Positions 7,418 to 15,450 of a stretch of 57,251 bases of DNA are shown here, piece after piece (positions within the stretch are counted from its first letter, which is position 1; each line of letters starts with the position of its first letter). The DNA comes from an uncultured Selenomonadaceae bacterium (GTDB lineage Bacteria > Bacillota > Negativicutes > Selenomonadales > Selenomonadaceae): positions 1 through 57,251 of the forward strand of contig CAJOHG010000030.1 in assembly GCA_905234395.1 (NCBI GenBank), given 5' to 3'. Made by a program: the position numbers and the translations under genes. Below the pieces are notes generated by a model, which saw nothing but the letters and a program-made list of their open reading frames with translations, had not been told where the DNA came from and made no database searches.

Positions 7418-8437
7418 ATGGAAAAAACTTTACAAGAGATCGCCGCGTTGACGGGCGGACAAATTTTAGGCGACGGTGCGATTAAAATCAGCGGACTTGC
7501 CAACATCAGCATGGCAAAGTCGGGCGATTTAATTTTTGCAGTTCCGCCGCACCTCGACGCCGCAAAAAATTCCGCCGCTGTTGCCGTGCTCATTCCGCTT
7601 GACGTTGAGGACTTCCCGAAACCTGCAATAAAAGTTGCCGATCCGCGTGCCGCCTTCGCAAAATTGATTGAACTTTTCATGCCGAAATTGGAAATTCCCG
7701 TCGGCATAAGTCCGAAAGCTCACATCGGCAAGAACGTCGAAATTTCGGACGGCGCAACGATTATGCCCTTTGCTGTCGTTGATGACGGTGCAAAAATTCA
7801 GCGCGGTGCGATAATTTATCCGCACGTTTACATCGGTCAACACGCCTCAATCGGCGAGGACACGATTGTTTATTCAAGCGCAACTGTCCGCGAATTTTGC
7901 AAGGTCGGCAAAAGGTGCGTGATTCACAGTTCGGCGGTTATCGGCTCGGACGGCTTCGGCTTTACGACTTCAAACGGCGTCCATACAAAAGTTCCGCAGG
8001 TAGGCAACGTGATTGTCGAAGACGACGTGGAAATTGGCGCACACGTCGGCATTGACCGGGCGGCAATGGGCTCGACGATTATCGGGCGCGGCACCAAGAT
8101 TGACAACCTCGTACACATTGGACATAATTGCAAAATCGGAGCAAATTGTTTAATCGTGGCGCAAACGGGAATTTCCGGCTCGACGACGGTCGGCGACAAC
8201 GTGACTTTCGGCGGACAGGTCGGCACGGTCGGTCACATCACAATAGGCGGCAATTCGGTTTATGCGGCGCGTTCGGGCATCTCAAAGAATATGCCGGAGA
8301 ATTTTTTCGGAGCAGGCTTCCCGATTCAATCGCACAGTGAATGGCTCAAACATCAAGCGGCGTTGAAGAAAGTCCCGGAACTTGTCGAAAAGATTCGCAA
8401 GCTTGAAGAGCAGCTAAAAATTCTAACCAATGCCTAA
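7418..8437 (+). CDS. lpxD: UDP-3-O-acyl-glucosamine N-acyltransferase LpxD
   Basis: LpxD adds the N-linked hydroxyacyl chain in lipid A synthesis. The 339 residues show the N-terminal uridine-binding domain (to about 100), then a left-handed beta-helix built of hexapeptide repeats such as [18 protein letters not shown] and VGDNVTFGG (about 105-290). The catalytic His is in [10 protein letters not shown] short C-terminal helix ([19 protein letters not shown]) ends it. It closes the skp operon. Its presence is the strongest sign that the host makes lipid A. Confidence 0.95.
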   Translation: MEKTLQEIAALTGGQILGDGAIKISGLANISMAKSGDLIFAVPPHLDAAKNSAAVAVLIPLDVEDFPKPAIKVADPRAAFAKLIELFMPKLEIPVGISPKAHIGKNVEISDGATIMPFAVVDDGAKIQRGAIIYPHVYIGQHASIGEDTIVYSSATVREFCKVGKRCVIHSSAVIGSDGFGFTTSNGVHTKVPQVGNVIVEDDVEIGAHVGIDRAAMGSTIIGRGTKIDNLVHIGHNCKIGANCLIVAQTGISGSTTVGDNVTFGGQVGTVGHITIGGNSVYAARSGISKNMPENFFGAGFPIQSHSEWLKHQAALKKVPELVEKIRKLEEQLKILTNA

Positions 8438-8514
8438 GCAAATTTCATGCTAAAATAATTTTGGTCGTTTAAAATTTAACACAGCATAACAATTTCGTGA
8501 AAGGAGTGAACGAT

Positions 8515-8886
8515 ATGAAAAAGTTTTTAATCGCCGCCGCCGCAAGTCTGCTGATTTTTGGCGGACAACCTGCTGAAGCCGCTGACATGGGAAATTTGGA
8601 CATGCAGGGCGTTGAGACTCAAGAAGTCGGCAAGTGGGCACATTTCCGCAACAAGCATCTTCTCGGTCGTGAAACGGAAAATGAACGCCGCGACAGGAAA
8701 GATTGGGAACGTAGACATGGAAAAGATCGCCGCGATTGGGAACGCCGTGAATGGGAACGCCGTGAACGTGACCGCCGCGATTGGGAACGTCGTGAATGGG
8801 AACGTCGTGAACGTGACCGCCGCGATTGGGAACGTCGATATGGCCACAGACCACCGCCGCCGCCGTATCCGTATGGTCGCTATTGA
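8515..8886 (+). CDS. Exported Arg/Asp/Trp/Glu-rich repeat protein (copy 1)
   Basis: 123 residues. A signal peptide (MKKFLIAAAASLLIFGGQPAEAA) is followed by a conserved stretch (NLDMQGVETQEV, then WAHFRNKHLLGRETENERRDRKDWERR). A low-complexity tract built from DRRDWERREWERRER units follows, with a Pro/Tyr/Gly tail. AAAGGAG at 8500-8505 fixes ATG 8515. No known domain is recognised. A paralogue with the same leader and upstream DNA lies at 9394. The dense alternating charges suggest a disordered surface or periplasmic protein. Confidence 0.7.
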   Translation: MKKFLIAAAASLLIFGGQPAEAADMGNLDMQGVETQEVGKWAHFRNKHLLGRETENERRDRKDWERRHGKDRRDWERREWERRERDRRDWERREWERRERDRRDWERRYGHRPPPPPYPYGRY

Positions 8887-9106
8887 CAATGAAAAACCTT
8901 GACAGATTTTTTACCGCGTGATAACATTGCACCCGTTGCGGAGGATTTATCCTTCCGAGACTATACCGGTGGCTCGCCGGAAATTTACGACTGTGGAGTG
9001 TTAAATAAACGTTGGCAGCTTCGGCAAATGTGAACACGTTGAAACAGTAAGACAGAATCGCGAGGTCTGTCCGATTCATCTTAACATGGTTGTAACCGTG
9101 TTTTAA
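8887..9106 (+). other. Intergenic stretch with hairpins and a protein-like short frame
   Basis: TTG 8899 to TGA 9033 could encode 44 residues with ordinary composition (it contains DLSFRDYTGGSPEIYDCGV), but no ribosome site precedes it, so a gene remnant is as likely. The DNA also holds CCGGTG/CGCCGG and GACAGA/TCTGTC hairpins. A 20-bp inverted repeat AACATGGTTGTAACCGTGTT at 9083-9102 could be an operator or tRNA promoter element. Nothing here is firmly identified. Confidence 0.3.
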
Positions 9107-9128
9107 GGAGCAGTGTCCGAGCGGTTGA
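9107..9128 (+). pseudogene. Truncated duplicate of the tRNA-Ser 5-prime end
   Basis: GGAGCAGTGTCCGAGCGGTTGA matches the first 22 bases of the tRNA-Ser just downstream at 20 of 22 positions. It then runs into unrelated sequence, so it cannot form a tRNA. It probably arose by partial duplication or by integration and decay at the tRNA gene. Confidence 0.6.
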
Positions 9129-9149
9129 TATTAATAAGTCGCTCAAGGT

Positions 9150-9238
9150 GGAGAGGTGTCCGAGCGGTTGAAGGTGCTTGACTCGAAATCAAGTGTGGTC
9201 ACAAGCCACCGTGGGTTCGAATCCCACCCCCTCCGCCA
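9150..9238 (+). tRNA. tRNA-Ser (anticodon CGA)
   Basis: The 89-nt gene folds as a class II tRNA. It has a GGAGAGG acceptor strand, the TGTCCGAGCGGTTGAAGG D-arm region, anticodon stem CTTGA/TCAAG with loop CTCGAAA (CGA, reading UCG), a long variable arm, T-arm GTGGG-TTCGAAT-CCCAC, discriminator G and encoded CCA. One acceptor pair is A5 with C68, a mismatch. A terminator follows at 9258. Confidence 0.95.
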
Positions 9239-9257
9239 TAAACTGAAATTAACAAAT

Positions 9258-9285
9258 CGCGTTCCAAATCGGAGCGCGGTTTTTC
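9258..9285 (+). terminator. Terminator of tRNA-Ser
   Basis: CGCGTTCC (9258-9265) pairs with GGAGCGCG (9271-9278; G-U pair tolerated) around AAATC, followed by GTTTTT. Confidence 0.75.
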
Positions 9286-9393
9286 GTTTATCAGAAAAAT
9301 TTTAATCAAACTCTAAGCAAACTTTAGCGTCAAATAATTTTTATCGGTTACACTTCAACAAAACTTGACAGTAAAGAGATTGGAGTGAACGAC

Positions 9394-9708
9394 ATGAAAA
9401 AGTTTCTGATAGCCGCCGCAGCAGCAGGTCTGATAATTTTTGGCGGACAGAATACAGTTGACGCCGCAAGCGTTGAAAATTTGGACGTGCAGGGCGTTGA
9501 GACTCAAGAAGTAAGTTGGTGGACACATTTCCGCGACAAACATATTCTCGGACGTGAAACGGAAAATGAACGTCGCGACAGAAAAGAATGGGAAAGGCGT
9601 CACCGTGACGACCGGCGTGATTGGGATCGCCATCGTGATGACCGACGTGACCACAGACCGCCACCGCCTCATGGTCGTCATCATAATCCTCCGCCGCGTC
9701 ATTGGTAA
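9394..9708 (+). CDS. Exported Arg/Asp/His-rich repeat protein (copy 2)
   Basis: 104 residues and clearly paralogous to the gene at 8515. It has the same signal peptide pattern (MKKFLIAAAAAGLIIFGGQ), the same NLDVQGVETQEV block and a shared FRDKH.LGRETENERRDRK core. A shorter charged tail (RRDWDRHRDDRRD) and a Pro/His-rich end follow. TGGAG at 9381-9385 precedes ATG 9394. The roughly 75 bp upstream also resemble those of copy 1, so the whole unit was duplicated around the tRNA. Function unknown. Confidence 0.7.
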   Translation: MKKFLIAAAAAGLIIFGGQNTVDAASVENLDVQGVETQEVSWWTHFRDKHILGRETENERRDRKEWERRHRDDRRDWDRHRDDRRDHRPPPPHGRHHNPPPRHW

Positions 9709-9732
9709 AATTTTTAACATAAATGACAAAGC

Positions 9733-9763
9733 CGCGTTCCAAACCGGAGCGCGACTTTTCGTT
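9733..9763. terminator. Terminator between copy 2 and mnmE
   Basis: CGCGTTCC (9733-9740), loop AAACC, GGAGCGCG (9746-9753), then ACTTTTCGTTT. The stem is the same as in the tRNA-Ser terminator. It lies between converging genes. Confidence 0.65.
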
Positions 9764-9772
9764 TGCAATCTG

Positions 9773-11143
9773 TCACTTGCCAATACAAAACTTTGAAAAA
9801 ATTTCGTTGAGCACGTCCTCGCTAACTGATTCGCCCGTCAATTCGCTCAAACATTCCAACGCGGCGTCAAGGTCAATCGACACGAAATCAACACCGACAT
9901 TTGAATTGATTGTCGCTTGAGCCTCGCGCAAATGATTCACGGTGCGGCGAAGTAAATCAGCCTCTCGTTCGTCGCGGACAAAACTCATTTCAAAATCAAT
10001 CGTGCCGACGTGTTCGCCGACAGCCGTCAAAAGTTTATCGGTGCCTGCTCCGCTCTTCAACGACAGCTCAATCACCTGCGCGGCGGGAATTTTTTTTGCA
10101 ATATCTTCAGCGGTGGTAATTTGCGGCAAATCAATCTTTGTCAGCAGAATCAACGCGTCGCGGTCGTGCAGGAGCTTGAAAATTTCTTCGTCCTCGTCGT
10201 CAAGCGGTCGTGAACTGTCAAACAGCGCGAGAATCAATTCCGCACGTTGAGCACAATTTTTGGCGCGAGCAATGCCGATTTTCTCAACCGCGTCGCCGGA
10301 ATTTCTGATGCCCGCCGTGTCGATGATTTTCAGCGGAATGCCGCCGACGTTGACGAATTCTTCAATGCTGTCGCGAGTGGTGCCGGGAATGTCGGTGACG
10401 ATTGCGCGTTCGGTCTTCGCGAAAAAATTCAGCAGACTGGACTTGCCGACGTTTGGTTTGCCGATAATCGCCGTTTCCAATCCTTCGCGCAAGATTTTTC
10501 CCGCCGATTGATTTTTTAACAGCGTGTTGAGCCTTTCAATCTGCGCGGCAATATTTTTGTCGACTTCACTCAAAATCACGCCGTCAAGGTCGTCTTCGGG
10601 AAAATCAATCGTCGCCTCGATGTGCGCAACAGAATTCAAAATCGCCCGCCGAATTTCGCGAATGGTCTCGGAAGTTCTGCCCGCCAACTGATTTTGCGCA
10701 ACGGTCAATGCGGCGGAAGTTTTGGCTTGAATCACGTCGAGCACGGCTTGAGCTTGCGTCAAATCGATTCGTCCGTTTAGAAAGGCACGTTTGGTGAATT
10801 CGCCGCGTTGTGCAGGACGAGCACCGGCTTTGAACGTGAGCTTTAGAACTTCGCGCAGGACGACGCTTCCGCCGTGACATTGCAATTCAACGACGTTTTC
10901 GCGCGTGTAAGACTTCGGCGCACGCATGACAAGAGCAATAGCCTCATCGACGAGGACGCCCGAAAAATTTTTCACGTGCCCGAAAATAATTTTCCCGTGT
11001 TCAGCTTGAGTCAGCGGCTTATCGAAAATTTTTTCGGCAATGTTAATCGCGTCAACACCGCTGATTCGCACGATGCCTACGCCCGCCGCTCCGACCGCAG
11101 TAGCTGTCGCGCTGATAGTCTCGCCGTCAAAAAAATTGCTCAT
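9773..11143 (-). CDS. mnmE: tRNA modification GTPase MnmE
   Basis: MnmE, with MnmG, forms cmnm5U at the wobble position of certain tRNAs. The 456 residues show the folate-binding N-terminal domain (1-120), a helical domain, and the inserted G domain with P-loop GKPNVGKSS (228-236), G2 loop GTTRD, DTAGI (about 275) and LTKID. The C-terminal C-I-G-K catalytic motif is at the very end. The start is ATG after CGGAGG. Its promoter is at 11177-11204. The gene is complete and typical; mnmG is not in the window. Confidence 0.97.
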   Translation of the reverse strand: MSNFFDGETISATATAVGAAGVGIVRISGVDAINIAEKIFDKPLTQAEHGKIIFGHVKNFSGVLVDEAIALVMRAPKSYTRENVVELQCHGGSVVLREVLKLTFKAGARPAQRGEFTKRAFLNGRIDLTQAQAVLDVIQAKTSAALTVAQNQLAGRTSETIREIRRAILNSVAHIEATIDFPEDDLDGVILSEVDKNIAAQIERLNTLLKNQSAGKILREGLETAIIGKPNVGKSSLLNFFAKTERAIVTDIPGTTRDSIEEFVNVGGIPLKIIDTAGIRNSGDAVEKIGIARAKNCAQRAELILALFDSSRPLDDEDEEIFKLLHDRDALILLTKIDLPQITTAEDIAKKIPAAQVIELSLKSGAGTDKLLTAVGEHVGTIDFEMSFVRDEREADLLRRTVNHLREAQATINSNVGVDFVSIDLDAALECLSELTGESVSEDVLNEIFSKFCIGK

Positions 11144-11176
11144 TGTAATTCCTCCGACCTGTCTGTCGTAATAAAG

Positions 11177-11204
11177 TATAGTAAAATTTTTTTTCCCGTC
11201 AACA
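11177..11204 (-). promoter_or_regulatory. Promoter of mnmE
   Basis: On the minus strand TTGACG (11204-11199), a 16-bp spacer and TATACT (11182-11177). Confidence 0.6.
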
Positions 11205-11205
11205 A

Positions 11206-11750
11206 TTAAACACGCAAGTCCGCCGTTGACAAGAAAAATTTTTTGAGCTTGAATCGCTGAATAAAAGTTGACGTCAAAACATCGGTTGATTTGTAAATTG
11301 CAGTGCCCGCGACCAAAATATTTGCGCCCGCCTCTCGCAAGGCTTGTGCAGTCTCAATCGTGACACCGCCGTCGAGCGGAACAAAGTCTGCGTCGATTTT
11401 TGGAACTTTGGAATTTTGAGCGTGACGAGTGAGTTCGCGAATTGACGTTCCCCACGCAAACCCGATAACTTGTTTGTTGTCGACAATGCGGCGGAGAAGT
11501 TGAAGAGCTGCGCGCCCCGGTGCCTGCTTGACGGCGAGGAGATCGTAGCTTCGCGGGACGATGAAACATTCTTTCAAGCCGAAACGTTTTTCCATTGCGG
11601 ACTTGATGTCTTCAAAATTTTCATTGGCGACGGTGATTGTGACAATGCCTTGACGACGCCGAGACGTCGGGCAATTTCCGTCTGCTTCATGTGTTCGAGG
11701 CAGTACATCGTCAAGACTTTGATTAAAATTCTGCGCTCAACCGGTGTCAT
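11206..11750 (-). pseudogene. Chimeric remnant: SorC-type regulator joined to the end of ribulose-phosphate 3-epimerase
   Basis: From ATG 11750 the minus strand starts like a SorC/DeoR-family regulator: ERRILIKVLTMYCLEHMKQ then TEIARRLGV, the first half of the helix-turn-helix. The recognition helix is then missing and the frame changes. The SorC-like text resumes as GIVTITVANENFEDIKSAME, KRFGLKECFIVP and VIGFAWGTSIRELT. At the motif FVPL-D-GG the protein switches to the C-terminal phosphate-binding part of Rpe (DGGVTIETAQALREAGAN then LVAGTAIY). So one internal deletion with frameshift and one fusion at a motif both families share. Neither enzyme nor DNA binding can be intact. Confidence 0.75.
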
Positions 11751-11829
11751 GTGATTTGTCCTTAAAAGAAATTTTGTTGTGCGGCAAGAAAATTGAGCCG
11801 TTCAAGCCCGATTTTGGCGCAAAAAAATA

Positions 11830-11875
11830 AAAATCGCCGCGTGACTGTCACATTTGAGCGATTGACGGCGATTTT
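11830..11875. terminator. Long inverted repeat, possible bidirectional terminator
   Basis: AAAATCGCCG (11830-11839) pairs perfectly with CGGCGATTTT (11866-11875), with A and T ends on both strands. It lies upstream of both flanking genes' starts, so what it terminates now is unclear. A second weak CCCGT/ACGGG hairpin with a T-run follows at 11893-11925. Confidence 0.45.
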
Positions 11876-11924
11876 GCCATTTTCTGCGATTGCCCGTTGC
11901 ATTTATGAAACGACGGGAATTTTT

Positions 11925-11953
11925 TTGTAAAAATCCTTACGCTCTGTTATAAT
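11925..11953 (+). promoter_or_regulatory. Promoter of nnr
   Basis: TTGTAA (11925-11930), a 17-bp spacer and TATAAT (11948-11953) with TG one base upstream. The ATG that overlaps the -10 (11952) is not the start codon. Confidence 0.7.
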
Positions 11954-11981
11954 GCAGGAAAAATTTTTGGAGGACAGTTGT

Positions 11982-13508
11982 ATGAAGGTAGCCTTGGCTA
12001 AACAAATGCACGAGATAGACAGGAGCGCAATCGAAGAATACGGCTTGCCCGAATTGTCGTTGATGGAAAGTGCGGGACACCGTGTCTTCGAGGCGATGAA
12101 AAATCTTTTGGGCGAAGTCGGCAAAAAAAGCGTCTGTATTTTGGCGGGCAGCGGCAACAACGGCGGAGATGCTTTGACGGCGGCGAGGTATCTTTCAAAT
12201 GCGGGCGCACGTGTGAAAATTTTCCTGCTCGGCGAAAAAGATCATCGCACGGCGTCTTTCAATGTGCAAATGCGAATTCTGCGCGGCATGGGCATCGAAC
12301 TGCAACAACTTGACGGCGACAGAGCATGGGAACGTTTGCAGGTCACGTTGCGATTTTGCGATGCGGTCGTCGACGGACTTTTGGGCACAGGTTTCAGCGG
12401 ACAACTTCGTCCCGGCGCACTGCGATTGATTCGTTTGGTCAATGCCGCTAAAAAAATCACCGTGTCGATTGACATTCCGTCGGGCGTCGATTCTGACAGC
12501 GGAGCGGTCGGCGAGGCGGCGATGAACGCGAATTGCACAGTCACGCTCGGCTTGCCGAAAATCGGTCATTACATTTGTCCCGGCGCGGAACATACCGGCA
12601 AATTAATCGTCGACAACATCGGACTGCCCGCGAATTTGCTCAACGACGACATTCATCAGACGTTGATTGACGACGAACTTGCGCAAACTTTTCTGCCTGC
12701 ACGCCCGAAAGATTCGCATAAAGGCACGTGCGGAAAAATTTTAATCGTCGCAGGTTCACGCGGCATGACGGGTGCGGCTTCTCTTGCGGCAATGAGCGCG
12801 ATGAAAGTCGGTGCAGGTCTCGTCACGTTGACGACGCCCGAAAGTCTCAATCCGATTTACGAAGTCAAATTAACCGAAGTGATGACGGCTCCGCTCGACG
12901 AAGTTAAACTCGGCATTATCGGCGCGGAGAACGTTGACGCAATTTTAATCGGGCCCGGACTCGGTCGCGAACGTGAAACTCAAGCATTGGTGAAAAAGAT
13001 CGTCGCGGAAGTCGATAAACCGTTGATTCTCGACGCCGATGCAATTTTTCCGTTCAATGGTCACGCCGACGAACTCAAGGCTTGCAAACAAATTCCGATT
13101 CTCACGCCGCACCTTGGCGAATTGTCCGCATTGCTCGATATTCCCGTTGATAAATTGCGTGCAGGACTTGTGCCCGAAGTTCGTCGTGCCGCGCAGGAAT
13201 TTCGTGCGATAATCATTGCCAAATGCGAAACGACAATTCTCGGCTACCCGAACGGTGAAATTTTTATCTCGCCGCTCGGAAACAGCGCAATGGCTTCCGG
13301 CGGTTGCGGAGACGTTCTCGCGGGCACGATTGCCGGTTTGATGAAACAAACTCCTTTTGCACCGTTGACCGGCGTTTGGCTTCACGGCACGGCAGGAAAT
13401 ATCGCGGCGGAATTTAAAGCGGAAGGTTTAATCGCCTCTGACGTGATGAATCATTTGCCCGACGCGATTAAGAAATTGCGCATTATCGGTTGCAAAAATA
13501 TCGATTAG
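11982..13508 (+). CDS. nnr: Bifunctional NAD(P)HX epimerase/dehydratase
   Basis: This enzyme repairs hydrated NADH/NADPH. Residues 1-210 are the YjeF_N epimerase domain (SGNNGGDAL nucleotide loop, IDIPSGVDSDSG). Residues 235-505 are the ADP/ATP-dependent dehydratase (YjeF_C, ribokinase-like) with GKILIVAGSRGMTGAA near its start and ASGGCGDVLAGTIAG near the end. The 508 residues match the fused bacterial form. GGAGG at 11969-11973 decides for ATG 11982. It stands alone behind its own promoter, with the next gene 23 nt downstream. Confidence 0.93.
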   Translation: MKVALAKQMHEIDRSAIEEYGLPELSLMESAGHRVFEAMKNLLGEVGKKSVCILAGSGNNGGDALTAARYLSNAGARVKIFLLGEKDHRTASFNVQMRILRGMGIELQQLDGDRAWERLQVTLRFCDAVVDGLLGTGFSGQLRPGALRLIRLVNAAKKITVSIDIPSGVDSDSGAVGEAAMNANCTVTLGLPKIGHYICPGAEHTGKLIVDNIGLPANLLNDDIHQTLIDDELAQTFLPARPKDSHKGTCGKILIVAGSRGMTGAASLAAMSAMKVGAGLVTLTTPESLNPIYEVKLTEVMTAPLDEVKLGIIGAENVDAILIGPGLGRERETQALVKKIVAEVDKPLILDADAIFPFNGHADELKACKQIPILTPHLGELSALLDIPVDKLRAGLVPEVRRAAQEFRAIIIAKCETTILGYPNGEIFISPLGNSAMASGGCGDVLAGTIAGLMKQTPFAPLTGVWLHGTAGNIAAEFKAEGLIASDVMNHLPDAIKKLRIIGCKNID

Positions 13509-13531
13509 ATTGTTTCAAGGAGCTGAATGCT

Positions 13532-15208
13532 TTGAAAATCATTTCGACGGGCAGGACGCTTGTATCGGGTGCACACGGCGAGCAATTTCAAATCGGCGCA
13601 CCAAATGTTAATCCTCCGCAATTCGTCACGCTAAGCGGCGCGGGCAAAAACTTCATCAACAACTGCAACGGTCACAATGCGTTGATTAAAGTCGGCGGCG
13701 GCGATAACGTCATCATCAATTCCGATTCGGCGATCAACACAACGATTATTTGTTCGACGGGCGACGATTCGATTGTCAACAGTACCTGCGCGAAAAATTC
13801 TTCAATCGTCACGGGCAACGGCTCCGATACAATCGACATCTGGTCACCCGACGCGACGATTAAATTCGGCAACGGCTCTAACCTTGTGAGAATCTGCGCG
13901 GACACAAAAATTTCTCTCGACGTGAGCACGAGCGATTCTTACGAGCTGAAATATTTTAACGGTGCAAAAGCCGACGTGACACTGATTAACGGCGGAAGTT
14001 ATACCGTTCGCGGGACGACGGACAAAAATATTTTCGACTACGCGGGCGGCAACATGATTATCGAATCTTACGGCGGCGAGGATTTGATTCGCATACGTCA
14101 ACCTTTCGGCGCGGCAAAAGTCAGCGGCGACAACGTGATTATTCCAGTCGGCAACGGCTCAATCGTAGTCAAGAATGCACGCGCTCATACGCTAAACATC
14201 AACGGACACAAAACGATTGTCGGCAGTTACGCCAGCGGTTACAGTCCTCAACAAGTCATCAAAAAATTTATGGCGGCTCTCGACAGGACAAAGTTGCGCG
14301 GAATTTCTGCGGTTGATGAAGCTGTACGCAAGTCCTCAAAATTCTCCGACGCCGACGAAGTCATTGCCTGCATGATTAACGACTGCAAACGACTTCGCAA
14401 CGCCGATAAATTCTTGCGCGACTGTTGCAACATAATTTTTGACAACGCGGACACCGGCGCGATAACAGGTTGGGATGCCGGCAATTCAACCGTCAAGACG
14501 AACGAGAGCATTGTTGATGAACGCGGCGCACTGAAAATTTTTCGCGGACAAAATTTCGTCGTCAACGGGCTTAAAGTCAACGTGCCGACGAATCCTCGCG
14601 GCGTGCAGCAGAATATCATTAACGGGCTTTACACTTGGTGGGTTAAGAACGCTCTCGATTTGATTGAAGAATCTTACGGCTTTGCTTATCGATTTGATGC
14701 GCCAAATGCTTCTGTCCGAGAAATTAACGTTGAATTCATAAACGACGACACTTCTGCGCTTGCGACCGTCCACAGCAGATACAGTCTCGCGAACGGACGG
14801 GCGACCGCTTTGACTTTGCGAATCAACATGAAATATTACAACGAGCTGAATTCGCACGACGTGAACGGCTCCACGGCATTTAATCGCGGCAACATTCGCG
14901 CGAGCTTTTTGGACAGGACTTTGGCGCACGAATTCACGCACGCTGTTATGGCGGCGAACATTGACTTTTTCAACGACTTGCCTGCGTGGTTGAAGGAAGG
15001 CACTGCGGAATTGACGCACGGCATTTCCGACGAACGTCGCAACGACTTGGAAACATTGGCGGGCGATCCGAACAAGCTTTACAACGCGTTGAAGTCTCAC
15101 ACGTCCGACGCCGCGCAGGTTCACGTTAAAGGCGTTCTCGCTTCCGTTTACGCCGCAGGTTTCATGCTGTTACATTATTTCGCGAAAAAAGTTGCGAACA
15201 TGCGTTAA
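13532..15208 (+). CDS. Beta-strand-repeat protein with C-terminal HExxH metallopeptidase domain
   Basis: 558 residues. The first 240 or so are short Gly/Asn/Asp-rich strands (VTLSGAGKNFINNCNG, VGGGDNVIINSDS, VTGNGSDTIDIWSPD), like the repeats of RTX-type or beta-roll proteins but less regular than GGxGxDxxx. A helical linker follows. The C-terminal domain has HEFTHAV (466-472) and WLKEGTAEL with Glu about 20 residues later (489), the zinc-ligand layout of gluzincin-type peptidases of the 'peptidase MA' style. No signal peptide is visible, so type I or another non-Sec export is inferred, or it stays inside. The start is TTG 13532, 9 nt after AAGGAG. Specific family not recognised. Confidence 0.65.
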   Translation: MKIISTGRTLVSGAHGEQFQIGAPNVNPPQFVTLSGAGKNFINNCNGHNALIKVGGGDNVIINSDSAINTTIICSTGDDSIVNSTCAKNSSIVTGNGSDTIDIWSPDATIKFGNGSNLVRICADTKISLDVSTSDSYELKYFNGAKADVTLINGGSYTVRGTTDKNIFDYAGGNMIIESYGGEDLIRIRQPFGAAKVSGDNVIIPVGNGSIVVKNARAHTLNINGHKTIVGSYASGYSPQQVIKKFMAALDRTKLRGISAVDEAVRKSSKFSDADEVIACMINDCKRLRNADKFLRDCCNIIFDNADTGAITGWDAGNSTVKTNESIVDERGALKIFRGQNFVVNGLKVNVPTNPRGVQQNIINGLYTWWVKNALDLIEESYGFAYRFDAPNASVREINVEFINDDTSALATVHSRYSLANGRATALTLRINMKYYNELNSHDVNGSTAFNRGNIRASFLDRTLAHEFTHAVMAANIDFFNDLPAWLKEGTAELTHGISDERRNDLETLAGDPNKLYNALKSHTSDAAQVHVKGVLASVYAAGFMLLHYFAKKVANMR

Positions 15209-15229
15209 ACTTATCATTGCAAAAAAAAA

Positions 15230-15257
15230 TTCCCGCCACGTTGACGGGAAAATTTTT
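15230..15257. terminator. Terminator of the metallopeptidase gene
   Basis: TTCCCG (15230-15235) pairs with CGGGAA (15245-15250) and is followed by AATTTTTT. An A-run in front makes it usable from either strand. Confidence 0.65.
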
Positions 15258-15326
15258 TGTCGTCGATTGGCTCAAGAAGTTCTTTAAGGACAACGACTGA
15301 GCCTGAACTGCGCCTGTAGAGACGCA

Positions 15327-15368
15327 TCCCCCGAGCGGTTTTAACGGAACCTGTTCGGGGGATTTTTT
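15327..15368. terminator. Strong terminator between metallopeptidase and clpB
   Basis: TCCCCCGA (15327-15334) pairs perfectly with TCGGGGGA (15355-15362), with an inner GGTT/AACC pairing, followed by TTTTTT. No gene is evident in the rest of 15209-15450. Confidence 0.7.
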
Positions 15369-15450
15369 CGTCTGTGAGTGCAATGGAGTTTACGTTTCTA
15401 TTTATGGGCGCAATGTTATCACAGCCGCCAAAATTTTTCAAGCCGCGAAT

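Noticed and set aside
8720..8860. CRISPR-like array (repeats of GATTGGGAACGCCGTGAATG type)
   Set aside because: The units are contiguous codons of the RDWERR protein tail, with no spacers between.
15214..15441. Open frame on the minus strand downstream of clpB with a protein-like stretch (RLYRRSSGSVVVLKEL)
   Set aside because: No ribosome site or good start, and it reads through two terminator hairpins. Treated as non-coding.
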